From NCBI GenBank assembly GCA_964459165.1, contig CAYWKM010000027.1, positions 1 to 22,450 of the forward strand: a DNA stretch of 22,450 nucleotides, read 5' to 3'. The position numbers were made by a program, and so were the translations under genes. Shown here piece after piece: positions 12,697 through 20,814 of this stretch. This DNA comes from RGIG4074 sp964459165. GTDB lineage: Bacteria; Bacillota; Clostridia; Christensenellales; Borkfalkiaceae. The notes below the pieces were generated by a model that was given only the letters and a program-made list of their open reading frames with translations, was not told the origin of the DNA and made no database searches. Numbering within the stretch: position 1 is the stretch's first letter; each line of letters opens with the position of its first letter.

Positions 12697-14226
12697 ATGA
12701 TAGCGAGAGTTTTGAGCTTTGCCCTGACAGGGCTTGAGGGAACGAAGATCGACGTGGAAACGGACGTCAACAACGGAATGCCTTCGTACGACATCGTCGG
12801 GCTTCCCGACGCCGCCGTGAAGGAATCCAAGGAGAGGGTGCGCTCCGCCATAAAGAACAGCGGATTCATGTTCCCCTCTCATAAAATTACGGTGAATCTC
12901 GCTCCCGCGGATATCAGAAAGGAGGGGTCGGACTTCGATCTCGCCGTCGCCGTGAGCATTTTGAAGGCGGACGGCGCGATTCCCTTCCGTTCGGGAGAGG
13001 ACGCGGCGTTTTTCGGCGAACTCGGACTCGACGGAACGCTCCGAAAGATCAGGGGGATTTTGCCCGTGCTGATTTCCGCGAGAGATTCCGGCGTGGGGAA
13101 GGTCATTCTGCCCTACGAAAACATATCGGAAGTAAAATATATCGACGGCGTTCTCATCTACGCCGCTAAAAATCTAAAAGAGGTCGTCGCTCACCTGACG
13201 GGGGATCGACCGCTGCCGCCCGTTCAGACGGTAAAATTTGAAACCCGCATGAAAGAGGAGAGGACGTACGGGGGAGATTTCGCGCTCGTTCGCGGTCAGA
13301 AGGTGGCGAAGCGCGCGCTCGAAGTCGCCGTCGGCGGAGGACACAATATCCTGTTCGTCGGACCTCCCGGCACGGGTAAGACGATGCTCGCGAGAGCCGT
13401 TCCCTCCATCATGCCCGATTTGACCTTTGAAGAGGCGCTCGAAATTACGAAAATACATTCCGTTGCGGGCGCGCTCGGATCGGATGGAATCGTCACCGTC
13501 CGCCCTTTTCGGACGCCGCATCACACCTCTACGCAGGTTTCCATGTGCGGAGGGGGAAACGGAAAGATTCGCCCGGGGGAAATCAGCCTCGCGCACGGCG
13601 GCGTGCTCTTTTTGGACGAGCTCCCCGAATATTCGCGCAGCACGCTCGAATCGCTCCGTCAGCCGCTCGAAGACGGCGTGATCACCATAGCGAGGGCTTC
13701 CGGCAGCGTGACGTATCCCGCTCGCTTCATGCTGGTCGCCGGCATGAATCCCTGCCCCTGCGGGAATTACGGCTCGGAAACCTTAAAATGCTCGTGCACG
13801 CCCATGCAGATAAAAAAGTATCGGGATAAAATTTCCGGTCCCCTTTTGGACAGGATCGATATACAGGTAGAAATGGATTCCGTCAAATATTCCTCGCTCA
13901 TCTCCGACGAGGAAGAGGAGCCGAGCGCAAAGGTAAAGGAGAGGGTGAACACCGCCAGAAAGATTCAGAAAGAGCGTTTTTGCGGACTCGGCATTTATAC
14001 GAACAGCGAGATGACCGAGCGGGAAATTCGAAATTTTTGCAAATTGGATTCGGACAGCGAAAATATTTTGAAAAATGCGTTCGAACGCCTTCGTCTCTCC
14101 ATGCGAGCGCGCTCCCGCATCGTCAAGGTTGCGCGCACGATCGCCGACCTCGACTTTTCCGAGGAGATACGCCCCAAGCACATTCTCGAAGCCGTCTCTT
14201 ACCGCACGAACGAATCGAACGGTTGA
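12697..14226 (+). CDS. YifB/ComM family Mg-chelatase-like AAA+ ATPase
   Basis: A 509-residue protein with the full family architecture. An N-terminal ChlI/Lon-protease-like fold covers about 1-170, without proven protease activity. The AAA+ Mg-chelatase module has Walker A GPPGTGKT (222-229) and Walker B with D307-E308 in VLFLDELPEYSR. The conserved NPCPCGNYGS follows. The C-terminal Mg_chelatase_C helical domain covers about 405-505. In naturally competent bacteria the homologue ComM is a hexameric helicase that drives branch migration during recombination of incoming DNA; in others the role is less clear. Its position 5 bp before dprA supports a DNA-processing role. AGGGGAAGG precedes the ATG. 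Confidence 0.95.
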   Translation: MIARVLSFALTGLEGTKIDVETDVNNGMPSYDIVGLPDAAVKESKERVRSAIKNSGFMFPSHKITVNLAPADIRKEGSDFDLAVAVSILKADGAIPFRSGEDAAFFGELGLDGTLRKIRGILPVLISARDSGVGKVILPYENISEVKYIDGVLIYAAKNLKEVVAHLTGDRPLPPVQTVKFETRMKEERTYGGDFALVRGQKVAKRALEVAVGGGHNILFVGPPGTGKTMLARAVPSIMPDLTFEEALEITKIHSVAGALGSDGIVTVRPFRTPHHTSTQVSMCGGGNGKIRPGEISLAHGGVLFLDELPEYSRSTLESLRQPLEDGVITIARASGSVTYPARFMLVAGMNPCPCGNYGSETLKCSCTPMQIKKYRDKISGPLLDRIDIQVEMDSVKYSSLISDEEEEPSAKVKERVNTARKIQKERFCGLGIYTNSEMTEREIRNFCKLDSDSENILKNAFERLRLSMRARSRIVKVARTIADLDFSEEIRPKHILEAVSYRTNESNG

Positions 14227-14231
14227 TTTTT

Positions 14232-15329
14232 ATGAATTACACACAGGAAGAACTCGCCTACATTTGGTTCGACAGCTTTTTTTCGGGCGAAATTCGGATG
14301 AAGACGAAATTGTTGGAGGTCGCCGAAAGTCCGCTCGACTTTGCTTCCAATCTCGACAAATTTGCTCCTTTTTTGATTAAATCGAGAAAAGAAGACGTAT
14401 ATAATAATATAAAGGCTTCGTTAGCAAGCAACGTTTACGCAAAGAAGCTCAAAGCGGAGCTCGACAAAAGGGGGATCGTCGCCGTCGCCCGTTGCAGCGA
14501 AAATTATCCGAAAGAGCTGTTCAATTTGGAGAATCCTCCCTGCGTGCTCTATTGCAAAGGGAATCTTTCGCTTTTGCGGGAAGAAAAATTTTCCGTCGTC
14601 GGATCGCGCCGTACGCTCCCCAACACATTGAAGGCGACGGAGAGGATCAGCGCGGAATTGAGCGAGCATTTCGCCGTCGTTACGGGCGTCGCCGACGGAG
14701 GCGACGGCGCGGCGATAAAGGGCGCGATAGAAAGGGGCAGAATCATAAGCGTATTGCCCGGCGGACACGGAAACGTTTATCCGTCGACGATGCGGTCGGT
14801 CTATGAGGAAATATGCCGAAAGGGACTCGCCGTCAGCGAGTATCCTTACGATTCCCGCGTGCGGAAATATTCCTTTCCCGTGCGCAACCGCATCATAGCC
14901 GCTCTGGGACGCGGCGTTCTCGCCGTGAGCGCGGGCGAAAAGAGCGGCGTGCTGAGCACGGTTTATCAGGCTCTCGACCTCGGACGGGACGTGTTCGCCT
15001 TTCCCTATACGCCGGGAATAGAAAGCGGCGTCGGATGCAATTCTCTCATAAAAAAAGGGGCTTTTCTTTGCGATAATATAGTTGACATTTTGTCCTGCTT
15101 TGGTATAGACTTTAAACAAAAGGAGCTCCCTTTGACGGCGGAGGAAAGGAAAATACTCGATATTTTAAGGGATAGCGAAGGGCTTCATCTCTATGAAATC
15201 GCCGAAAAAGTCGGCGTCGAACCCGCTTCCCTTTCCGTGGCTCTTCTGCCGCTCGAAATGGAAGGACTCGTCGTAAAGCTCGGCGGCAATCGCTACGCCG
15301 CCGTATCATTCGGGACTAAATCAAGGTAA
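14232..15329 (+). CDS. dprA: DprA/Smf-like DNA processing protein, divergent
   Basis: A 365-residue protein with three parts: an N-terminal helical region (about 1-110), a DprA Rossmann-like domain (about 115-290) and a C-terminal winged-helix domain (about 300-360). DprA protects incoming single-stranded DNA and loads RecA. Conserved marks are GSRRT (from 124), the NVYPSTM segment, FPVRNRIIAAL, KSGVLST and the GCNSLIKKGA segment. The usual SG-x-A-x-GID-x-x-AH loop is changed to TGVADGGDGAAI (151-162), and the usual VPG end of the next strand is FPY. The start at 14232 is chosen because the earlier open frame overlaps yifB. No clear ribosome binding site; coupling to yifB is likely. It is 3 bp from topA. 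Confidence 0.88.
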   Translation: MNYTQEELAYIWFDSFFSGEIRMKTKLLEVAESPLDFASNLDKFAPFLIKSRKEDVYNNIKASLASNVYAKKLKAELDKRGIVAVARCSENYPKELFNLENPPCVLYCKGNLSLLREEKFSVVGSRRTLPNTLKATERISAELSEHFAVVTGVADGGDGAAIKGAIERGRIISVLPGGHGNVYPSTMRSVYEEICRKGLAVSEYPYDSRVRKYSFPVRNRIIAALGRGVLAVSAGEKSGVLSTVYQALDLGRDVFAFPYTPGIESGVGCNSLIKKGAFLCDNIVDILSCFGIDFKQKELPLTAEERKILDILRDSEGLHLYEIAEKVGVEPASLSVALLPLEMEGLVVKLGGNRYAAVSFGTKSR

Positions 15330-15332
15330 AAT

Positions 15333-17579
15333 ATGGATCTCATCATAGTAGAATCGCCCTCGAAGGCGAAAACGATTTCAAAATATTTAAAGGGGAAATA
15401 CCGCGTGGACGCTTCGGCGGGACACGTGAGGGACCTCCCCGTAAAGTCTCTCGGCGTGAATATCAAAAATAATTACGAGCCGAAATACGTCGTCACCCCG
15501 GGCAAGGAGGAAATCATCAAACGGCTGAAGGAAGAAGCGAAGAAGGCCGACCGCGTCTTCTTGGCAACCGACCCCGATCGAGAGGGGGAGGCCATCTCAT
15601 GGCATTTGCAGACCATTCTCGGCATGGACGAAAAGGGGAAAAACCGCATCACGTTTAACGAAATTTCCCCTTCGGCGATCGGCAAAGCGCTCTCCGAGCC
15701 GAGACAAATCGACTATAATCTCGTCAACGCCCAGCAGGCGAGACGGGTACTCGACCGCCTCGTGGGGTATAAACTTTCTCCTTATTTAAACGATAAGATC
15801 GAAAGCCCGATCGCCCTCTCCGCCGGTCGCGTCCAGTCGGTCGCGCTGAGGCTCATCGTGGAAAGGGAGAGGGATATCCTCGCCTTCGTTCCCAAAGAAT
15901 ATTGGAACGTAGCCGCCGAGCTTCAGGACGGAGAAAAAAGGTTTTCTCCTTTCAAGGCTTCTTTGGAAAAGAGAGGGAACAGAAAATACTCCCCCTCGTC
16001 CAAGGAGGAGTGCGACGAGACGCTCTCTTCTTTGAAGGCGGGCTCGTTCGTCGTTTCCAAGGTAAAAAAGTCCGTTTCCAAATCGCACGCGCCCGCGCCG
16101 TTCACCACGTCCACGCTGCAACAGGACGCTTCCAACAAATTCGGCATGAGCTCTCCCGAAACCATGCTCGTCGCCCAGCATCTCTACGAGGGCATAGACG
16201 CGGAGGGCGAGGGGCACGTCGCCTTCATCTCTTATATCCGTACCGATTCCACCAGAATCTCATCGGAGGCGCAGAGCGCGGCTTTACGTTATATCGAAGA
16301 AAAATACGGAAAGGAATACCGTCCTTCAAAGCCGAACGTCTACGCCGCGAAGAAGGGCGCGCAGGACGCGCACGAGGCGATCCGTCCGATCTCCGTCGAA
16401 ATGACGCCCGAACGCGCGAAAAAGCTTCTCGATAAAAAGCATTACAATATTTATAAACTCATCTACGAACGTTTTCTCGCCTCGCAGATGTCCGAAGCGA
16501 CGTATAACAGTATGCAGATAGAGATCGTCAACGGCGCTTACACCTTGAAGGCCTCCGGAAAAACGCCGCTGTTTGCCGGCTTTACCGCCGTTTATCAGGA
16601 GGAAAAAAAGGAGGAGGAAGAGCCCTCTTCCGGACTTCTTCCCGATGTGAAGGAGAAAATGGTTTTAGATCTCGTCAAGCTCTCCTCCGAGCAGAAGTTT
16701 ACCAAGCCGCCGGCGAGGTACACCGACGCTTCCTTGGTAAAGGAAATGGAGTCGAACGGCATCGGCAGACCTTCCACGTACGCTTCCATCATTTCCGTGC
16801 TCACCAAGAGGAAGTATGTCGAAAAGGAAGGCAAGACCATGAAGCCTACGCCCGTCGCCTACCGCATCACCGATATGCTGACGGAGAATTTTAAAGACGT
16901 CATGGACGTCGGTTTTACCGCCGATATGGAAAACAAGCTCGACGGCATCGAAAGAGGAGGAAAGGATTGGCATGAGATCATCGCCGAATTTTACCCTCCT
17001 TTCGAGCAGAAGCTTATTTCCGCAACGACCGCCCGCGACGAGATCACCGATATTCTCTGCGAAAAATGCGGAAGACCCATGATTCGCAAGGAAAATAAAT
17101 ACGGAAAATACCTCGCGTGTTCGGGTTATCCCGAGTGTTCGAACATTATCGGCGAATCGACGCCCGAGGTTTCCGACAAACCCTGCCCCAAATGCGGCGC
17201 GCTCATGATCGTCAAATCGGGCAAATTCGGGAAATTCCTCGCTTGTCCCAATTATCCTGCCTGTAAGTCCACGCTGCCCCTCGCCGAAAAGAAGGAAGAG
17301 CTGTTCGACGGCGTGTGTCCCGATTGCGGCAAGCCTACGAAGAGGATGCGCTCGAAGTCCGGACATTTCTATTACGGCTGCAGCGGCTATCCCGAATGCA
17401 AATTCATGAGCTGGGATAAACCCACGGGGGAAAAATGTCCCGTATGCGCTTCTCCTTTGATCGAGACGGCGAAGGGAATAAAGTGCGCCTCGAAGACTTG
17501 CCGTTACAAGCGAGAAAAGCCGAACGTTCCGGCGGAGAACGGCGCGGAGGAAAGCGCGAAAGAAAACGAAAATGAGTGA
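15333..17579 (+). CDS. topA: DNA topoisomerase I
   Basis: A 748-residue type IA topoisomerase that relaxes negative supercoils by single-strand passage. The TOPRIM domain starts at the N-terminus with the catalytic Glu in IIVESPSKAKTISKYL (E7) and the acidic TDPDREGE (D80, D82, E84). The active-site tyrosine is Y301 in ISYIRTDSTRIS. Four C-terminal cysteine clusters follow from residue 576: three C-x2-C zinc ribbons with ACSGYPEC-like ends and a fourth, shorter one (CPVC to CASKTC). The acidic tail is short. The gene lies between dprA and trmFO as in Bacillus, and its last 8 bp overlap trmFO. Confidence 0.98.
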   Translation: MDLIIVESPSKAKTISKYLKGKYRVDASAGHVRDLPVKSLGVNIKNNYEPKYVVTPGKEEIIKRLKEEAKKADRVFLATDPDREGEAISWHLQTILGMDEKGKNRITFNEISPSAIGKALSEPRQIDYNLVNAQQARRVLDRLVGYKLSPYLNDKIESPIALSAGRVQSVALRLIVERERDILAFVPKEYWNVAAELQDGEKRFSPFKASLEKRGNRKYSPSSKEECDETLSSLKAGSFVVSKVKKSVSKSHAPAPFTTSTLQQDASNKFGMSSPETMLVAQHLYEGIDAEGEGHVAFISYIRTDSTRISSEAQSAALRYIEEKYGKEYRPSKPNVYAAKKGAQDAHEAIRPISVEMTPERAKKLLDKKHYNIYKLIYERFLASQMSEATYNSMQIEIVNGAYTLKASGKTPLFAGFTAVYQEEKKEEEEPSSGLLPDVKEKMVLDLVKLSSEQKFTKPPARYTDASLVKEMESNGIGRPSTYASIISVLTKRKYVEKEGKTMKPTPVAYRITDMLTENFKDVMDVGFTADMENKLDGIERGGKDWHEIIAEFYPPFEQKLISATTARDEITDILCEKCGRPMIRKENKYGKYLACSGYPECSNIIGESTPEVSDKPCPKCGALMIVKSGKFGKFLACPNYPACKSTLPLAEKKEELFDGVCPDCGKPTKRMRSKSGHFYYGCSGYPECKFMSWDKPTGEKCPVCASPLIETAKGIKCASKTCRYKREKPNVPAENGAEESAKENENE

Positions 17580-18882
17580 AAAGACGGTAAAAATCGTCGG
17601 CGCGGGGCTCGCCGGCTGCGACGCGGCGCATTATCTCGCCGAGCGCGGCGTAGGGGTCGAGCTCTACGAGATGAAGCCGAAAAAATATTCCCCTGCGCAT
17701 ACGAGCGAGAAATTCGGCGAGCTCGTCTGCTCCAATTCCTTGAAGAGCAACGACGCGTACGGCAACGCCTGCGGGCTTTTAAAAGAAGAGATGCGGAGGC
17801 TCGGCTCTCTCGTCGTCGAGGCGGCGGATCGAACCAAGGTTCCGGCGGGCAACGCCCTCGCCGTCGATCGGGAAGCGTTCGCTTCTTATATTACGGAAAG
17901 GATTAAGGCTTGCCCGAATATAAAAATTATCAACGAGGAGGTCGTCGCCCTTCCGTCGGAAGGGGATACGATCGTCGCGACGGGACCGCTCACCTCCGAC
18001 GCGCTCGCGGAGGATATCCGCGCGAGAGTGGGCGAGGGGCTGCATTTTTACGACGCTTCCGCGCCCATCGTCTCCTATGAAAGCGTCGATATGACGCGCG
18101 CGTTCGTCGGCGACCGTTACGGCAAGGGGAGCGGCGACTATATCAATTGCCCCATGAATCGAGAGGAATACGAAGCCTTCGTGGACGCGCTTCTCTCGGC
18201 GGAAAGAGTCACCCTCCGCGATTTTGAAAAAAGGGACGTATTCGACGGCTGTATGCCGATCGAGATCATGGCGCAGAGGGGACGCGATACCCTCCGTTTC
18301 GGAAATTTAAAGCCGGTAGGTCTGCGCGATAAAGACGGGAATCGCTTCTACGCCGTCCTTCAGCTCAGGAAGGAGAACGCCGAGGGGACGGCGCTCAATC
18401 TCGTCGGTTGCCAAACAAACTTAAAATTCGGCGAACAAAAGAGGGTTTTTTCCCTCGTCCCCGCCTTAAAGAACGCGGAATATTTGCGCTACGGGGTCAT
18501 GCACCGCAATACGTACGTCAATTCCCCTAAGATTTTGAATCGGGATTTTTCCATGAAGGGAGAGGAGCGAATTTTCTTTGCCGGTCAGATCACGGGGGTG
18601 GAGGGTTACGTCGAGAGCGCGATGAGCGGTCTTTTGGCGGCGTTCCACTTGGAGAGAAGGCTCTCCGGAAAAACCGCCGCGACCTTCTCGGACGAGACGG
18701 TATGCGGCGCGCTGAGCGCGTATATTTCTACGGAAAACGCCGATTTTCAGCCGATGAACGCCAATTACGGGATTCTCGCGCCCTTGCGGGAACAGATACG
18801 CGACAAGGCTAAAAGGAAGAGGGCTATGGGCGAAAGGGCGCTCCTTTCGATCGATAGAATTTTAAAGGAGAACGAACTATGA
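17572..18882 (+). CDS. trmFO: Folate-dependent tRNA (uracil-54-C5) methyltransferase TrmFO
   Basis: A 436-residue FAD enzyme that forms ribothymidine at position 54 of tRNA, with methylenetetrahydrofolate as carbon donor. The dinucleotide-binding motif is VGAGLAGCDAA (from 9). The Cys in FGELVCSNSLKS is C53, the position of the catalytic Cys in the Bacillus enzyme, and C227 in DGCMPIEI corresponds to its second catalytic Cys. Length is typical (about 435). It overlaps topA by 8 bp and hslV by 4 bp (ATGA), so translation across topA-trmFO-hslV should be coupled. In Bacillus the next gene is the recombinase xerC/codV; here hslV follows directly. Confidence 0.97.
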   Translation: MSEKTVKIVGAGLAGCDAAHYLAERGVGVELYEMKPKKYSPAHTSEKFGELVCSNSLKSNDAYGNACGLLKEEMRRLGSLVVEAADRTKVPAGNALAVDREAFASYITERIKACPNIKIINEEVVALPSEGDTIVATGPLTSDALAEDIRARVGEGLHFYDASAPIVSYESVDMTRAFVGDRYGKGSGDYINCPMNREEYEAFVDALLSAERVTLRDFEKRDVFDGCMPIEIMAQRGRDTLRFGNLKPVGLRDKDGNRFYAVLQLRKENAEGTALNLVGCQTNLKFGEQKRVFSLVPALKNAEYLRYGVMHRNTYVNSPKILNRDFSMKGEERIFFAGQITGVEGYVESAMSGLLAAFHLERRLSGKTAATFSDETVCGALSAYISTENADFQPMNANYGILAPLREQIRDKAKRKRAMGERALLSIDRILKENEL

Positions 18883-19463
18883 CAGAATTCAGAGGCACTA
18901 CCATTTGCGCCGTCAAACGCAACGGAGTTACGGCGATTGCCGGCGACGGACAAGTTACCATGGGCGAGAACGTCATTTTTAAGACTTCCGCAAAGAAGGT
19001 AAGAAGAATTTACGGGGGGAACGTAATACTCGGCTTCGCCGGTTCGGTCACCGACGCTTTTTCTCTGAGCGAGCGGTTCGAGGGAATGCTCAACAAGTAC
19101 GCCGGAAATCTTCTCCGTTCCGCCGTGGAGCTTGCGGAGCTTTGGCGGACGGACAGCATCGGCAGAAAGCTCGACGCGCTCATGATTATCGCCGATAAGG
19201 ATTCCCTCCTCATCGTGTCGGGCACGGGCGAGGTCATCGAGCCGGACAACGGCGTCTGCGCAATCGGCAGCGGCGGCAATTACGCGCTGGCGGCGGCGAG
19301 GGCTTTGATAGCGGAAACGAATTACGACGCGGCGACCATAGCGAAGAAATCATTGAAGATCGCTTCGGAAATATGCGTTTTTACCAACGACAATATCCGT
19401 TGCGAGACGATAGGGGAAGAGGAGCAGGTTCTCTTGGCGGAAGCACGGCGGGACAAGGAGTAA
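18879..19463 (+). CDS. hslV: ATP-dependent protease subunit HslV (ClpQ)
   Basis: A 194-residue proteasome-like peptidase. Hallmarks are the TTICAV start of the mature fold, AGDGQVTMG, the AGSVTDAF motif and the GSGGNYALAAARAL segment. HslV forms a double hexamer that degrades proteins unfolded by HslU. The threonine matching the E. coli N-terminal nucleophile is T7, preceded by MTEFRG, an extension like that of Bacillus CodW; cleavage, or use of T2 after Met removal, is needed for a free N-terminal nucleophile. The gene overlaps trmFO by 4 bp and lies 6 bp before hslU. Confidence 0.97.
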   Translation: MTEFRGTTICAVKRNGVTAIAGDGQVTMGENVIFKTSAKKVRRIYGGNVILGFAGSVTDAFSLSERFEGMLNKYAGNLLRSAVELAELWRTDSIGRKLDALMIIADKDSLLIVSGTGEVIEPDNGVCAIGSGGNYALAAARALIAETNYDAATIAKKSLKIASEICVFTNDNIRCETIGEEEQVLLAEARRDKE

Positions 19464-19469
19464 GAAAAT

Positions 19470-20780
19470 ATGGATTTATCACCCAAACAGATCGTTTACG
19501 AACTCGATAAATATATCATCGGGCAGGAAGAGGCGAAGAAGGCGGTAGCCATCGCTTTGAGGAATCGTTACAGAAGAAGTCGGCTCTCTCCCGAGCTCAT
19601 GGAGGAAATCACGCCCAAAAACATCATCATGAAGGGAGCTACGGGCGTGGGAAAGACGGAGATCGCGAGGAGACTTGCAAAGATCGTTCGCGCGCCTTTC
19701 GTAAAGGTGGAAGCTACCACGTATACCGAGGTCGGCTATGTAGGCAAGGACGTAGAGGGAATGATCAGAGATCTCGCGGAGTGCTCCTACCGCCTCGTCA
19801 AAGAGGAAAAGATGAAGGAAGTTTCCTTGAAGGCGACGAAGGTCGCGGAAAAGAAAGTCCTGAAAATCCTCGTCGACTTGAAGAGGGCGGATAAGGGCGA
19901 CACGCCGGACGGCGAATTTGAAGGCAATTTGCTCGAAGGCTTGCGCGGGGGGATTTACGACAATCTTGTCATCGAGATGGACGTAGCCGAAGAACCCAAG
20001 CAGATGGAGCTCATTCCCGGCGGCGCGGCGATCAGCATAGGAAGCATTTTCGGCGATATGATGCCCAAAAAGAAAAAGAAGAGAAAGCTCACCGTAAAGG
20101 AAGCCATGAAGCTCACGATCGACGAGGAGTCGGATAAGCTGATCGACAACGACGCGGTCACGGCGGAGGCGTTGCGCCGCGCCGAGAACGACGGGATCAT
20201 CTTCATCGACGAGATCGATAAGATCGCGGCGAGCTCCCAGCGCGGCGGCGCGGACGTTTCGAGGGAGGGCGTTCAAAGGGATATCCTTCCCATTGTCGAG
20301 GGTTGCACCGTCATGACGAAGTACGGACCCATCAAGACGGATTATATCCTGTTCATCGCGGCGGGCGCCTTCCAAGTGGCGAAAATGGAGGATCTCATTC
20401 CCGAGCTTCAAGGCAGATTCCCCGTCAAAGTCGAATTGAAAAGTCTCGATAAGGAGGATTTCGTAAAAATTCTCACGCAGACGCAGAATTCAATCACCTC
20501 CCAATACCGGGTTCTTTTGGCGGTCGACAATATCGATCTGCACTTCACAGAGGACGCGATCGAACGGATTGCGGAGATATCCGTCGAGGTGAACGAGATG
20601 AGCGAAGATATCGGCGCCAGAAGACTGCACACCGTCATGGAATACCTTCTCGAAGATATTTCCTTTAACGCGGGAGGCGGAAATTATCCCGTCGTTCCCG
20701 TCGAAATCGATAAAAATTACGTCGAAAGCCATCTCTCCGGACTCACCGGAGACAGAGATTTAAAGAAATACGTCCTGTGA
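19470..20780 (+). CDS. hslU: ATP-dependent protease ATPase subunit HslU (ClpY)
   Basis: A 436-residue AAA+ unfoldase partner of HslV. Walker A is GATGVGKT (56-63). Walker B is IIFIDEIDK. The substrate-contacting I-domain (about 110-235) is present and contains a lysine-rich KKKKKRKLTVKEAMK stretch. The pore-loop motif is VGYVGKDVE. The C-terminus, DRDLKKYVL, is the short tail that inserts into HslV and activates it. Length is slightly below the 440-470 typical of the family. An AAGGAG ribosome binding site lies in the end of hslV. A 34-bp gap separates it from hisS. Confidence 0.98.
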   Translation: MDLSPKQIVYELDKYIIGQEEAKKAVAIALRNRYRRSRLSPELMEEITPKNIIMKGATGVGKTEIARRLAKIVRAPFVKVEATTYTEVGYVGKDVEGMIRDLAECSYRLVKEEKMKEVSLKATKVAEKKVLKILVDLKRADKGDTPDGEFEGNLLEGLRGGIYDNLVIEMDVAEEPKQMELIPGGAAISIGSIFGDMMPKKKKKRKLTVKEAMKLTIDEESDKLIDNDAVTAEALRRAENDGIIFIDEIDKIAASSQRGGADVSREGVQRDILPIVEGCTVMTKYGPIKTDYILFIAAGAFQVAKMEDLIPELQGRFPVKVELKSLDKEDFVKILTQTQNSITSQYRVLLAVDNIDLHFTEDAIERIAEISVEVNEMSEDIGARRLHTVMEYLLEDISFNAGGGNYPVVPVEIDKNYVESHLSGLTGDRDLKKYVL

Positions 20781-20800
20781 TGGGAAGAAGTGCGTTTTAT

Positions 20801-20806
20801 AGGAGG
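20801..20806 (+). promoter_or_regulatory. Shine-Dalgarno of hisS
   Basis: A perfect AGGAGG lies 8 nt before ATG 20815. A second ATG follows immediately (20818); the spacing favours the first. No promoter or T-box leader fits in the 34-bp gap to hslU, so hisS depends on upstream transcription. Confidence 0.75.
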
Positions 20807-20814
20807 TAAAAGTC

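Noticed and set aside
13980..14231. In-frame upstream extension of dprA by 84 codons
   Set aside because: It lies wholly inside yifB in another frame and encodes an arginine-rich sequence with no DprA character. The ATG at 14232 fits the family.
19479..20411. Long open frame antisense to hslU (310 codons)
   Set aside because: It is a shadow of a certain gene in a sequence with few antisense stops; no domain recognised.
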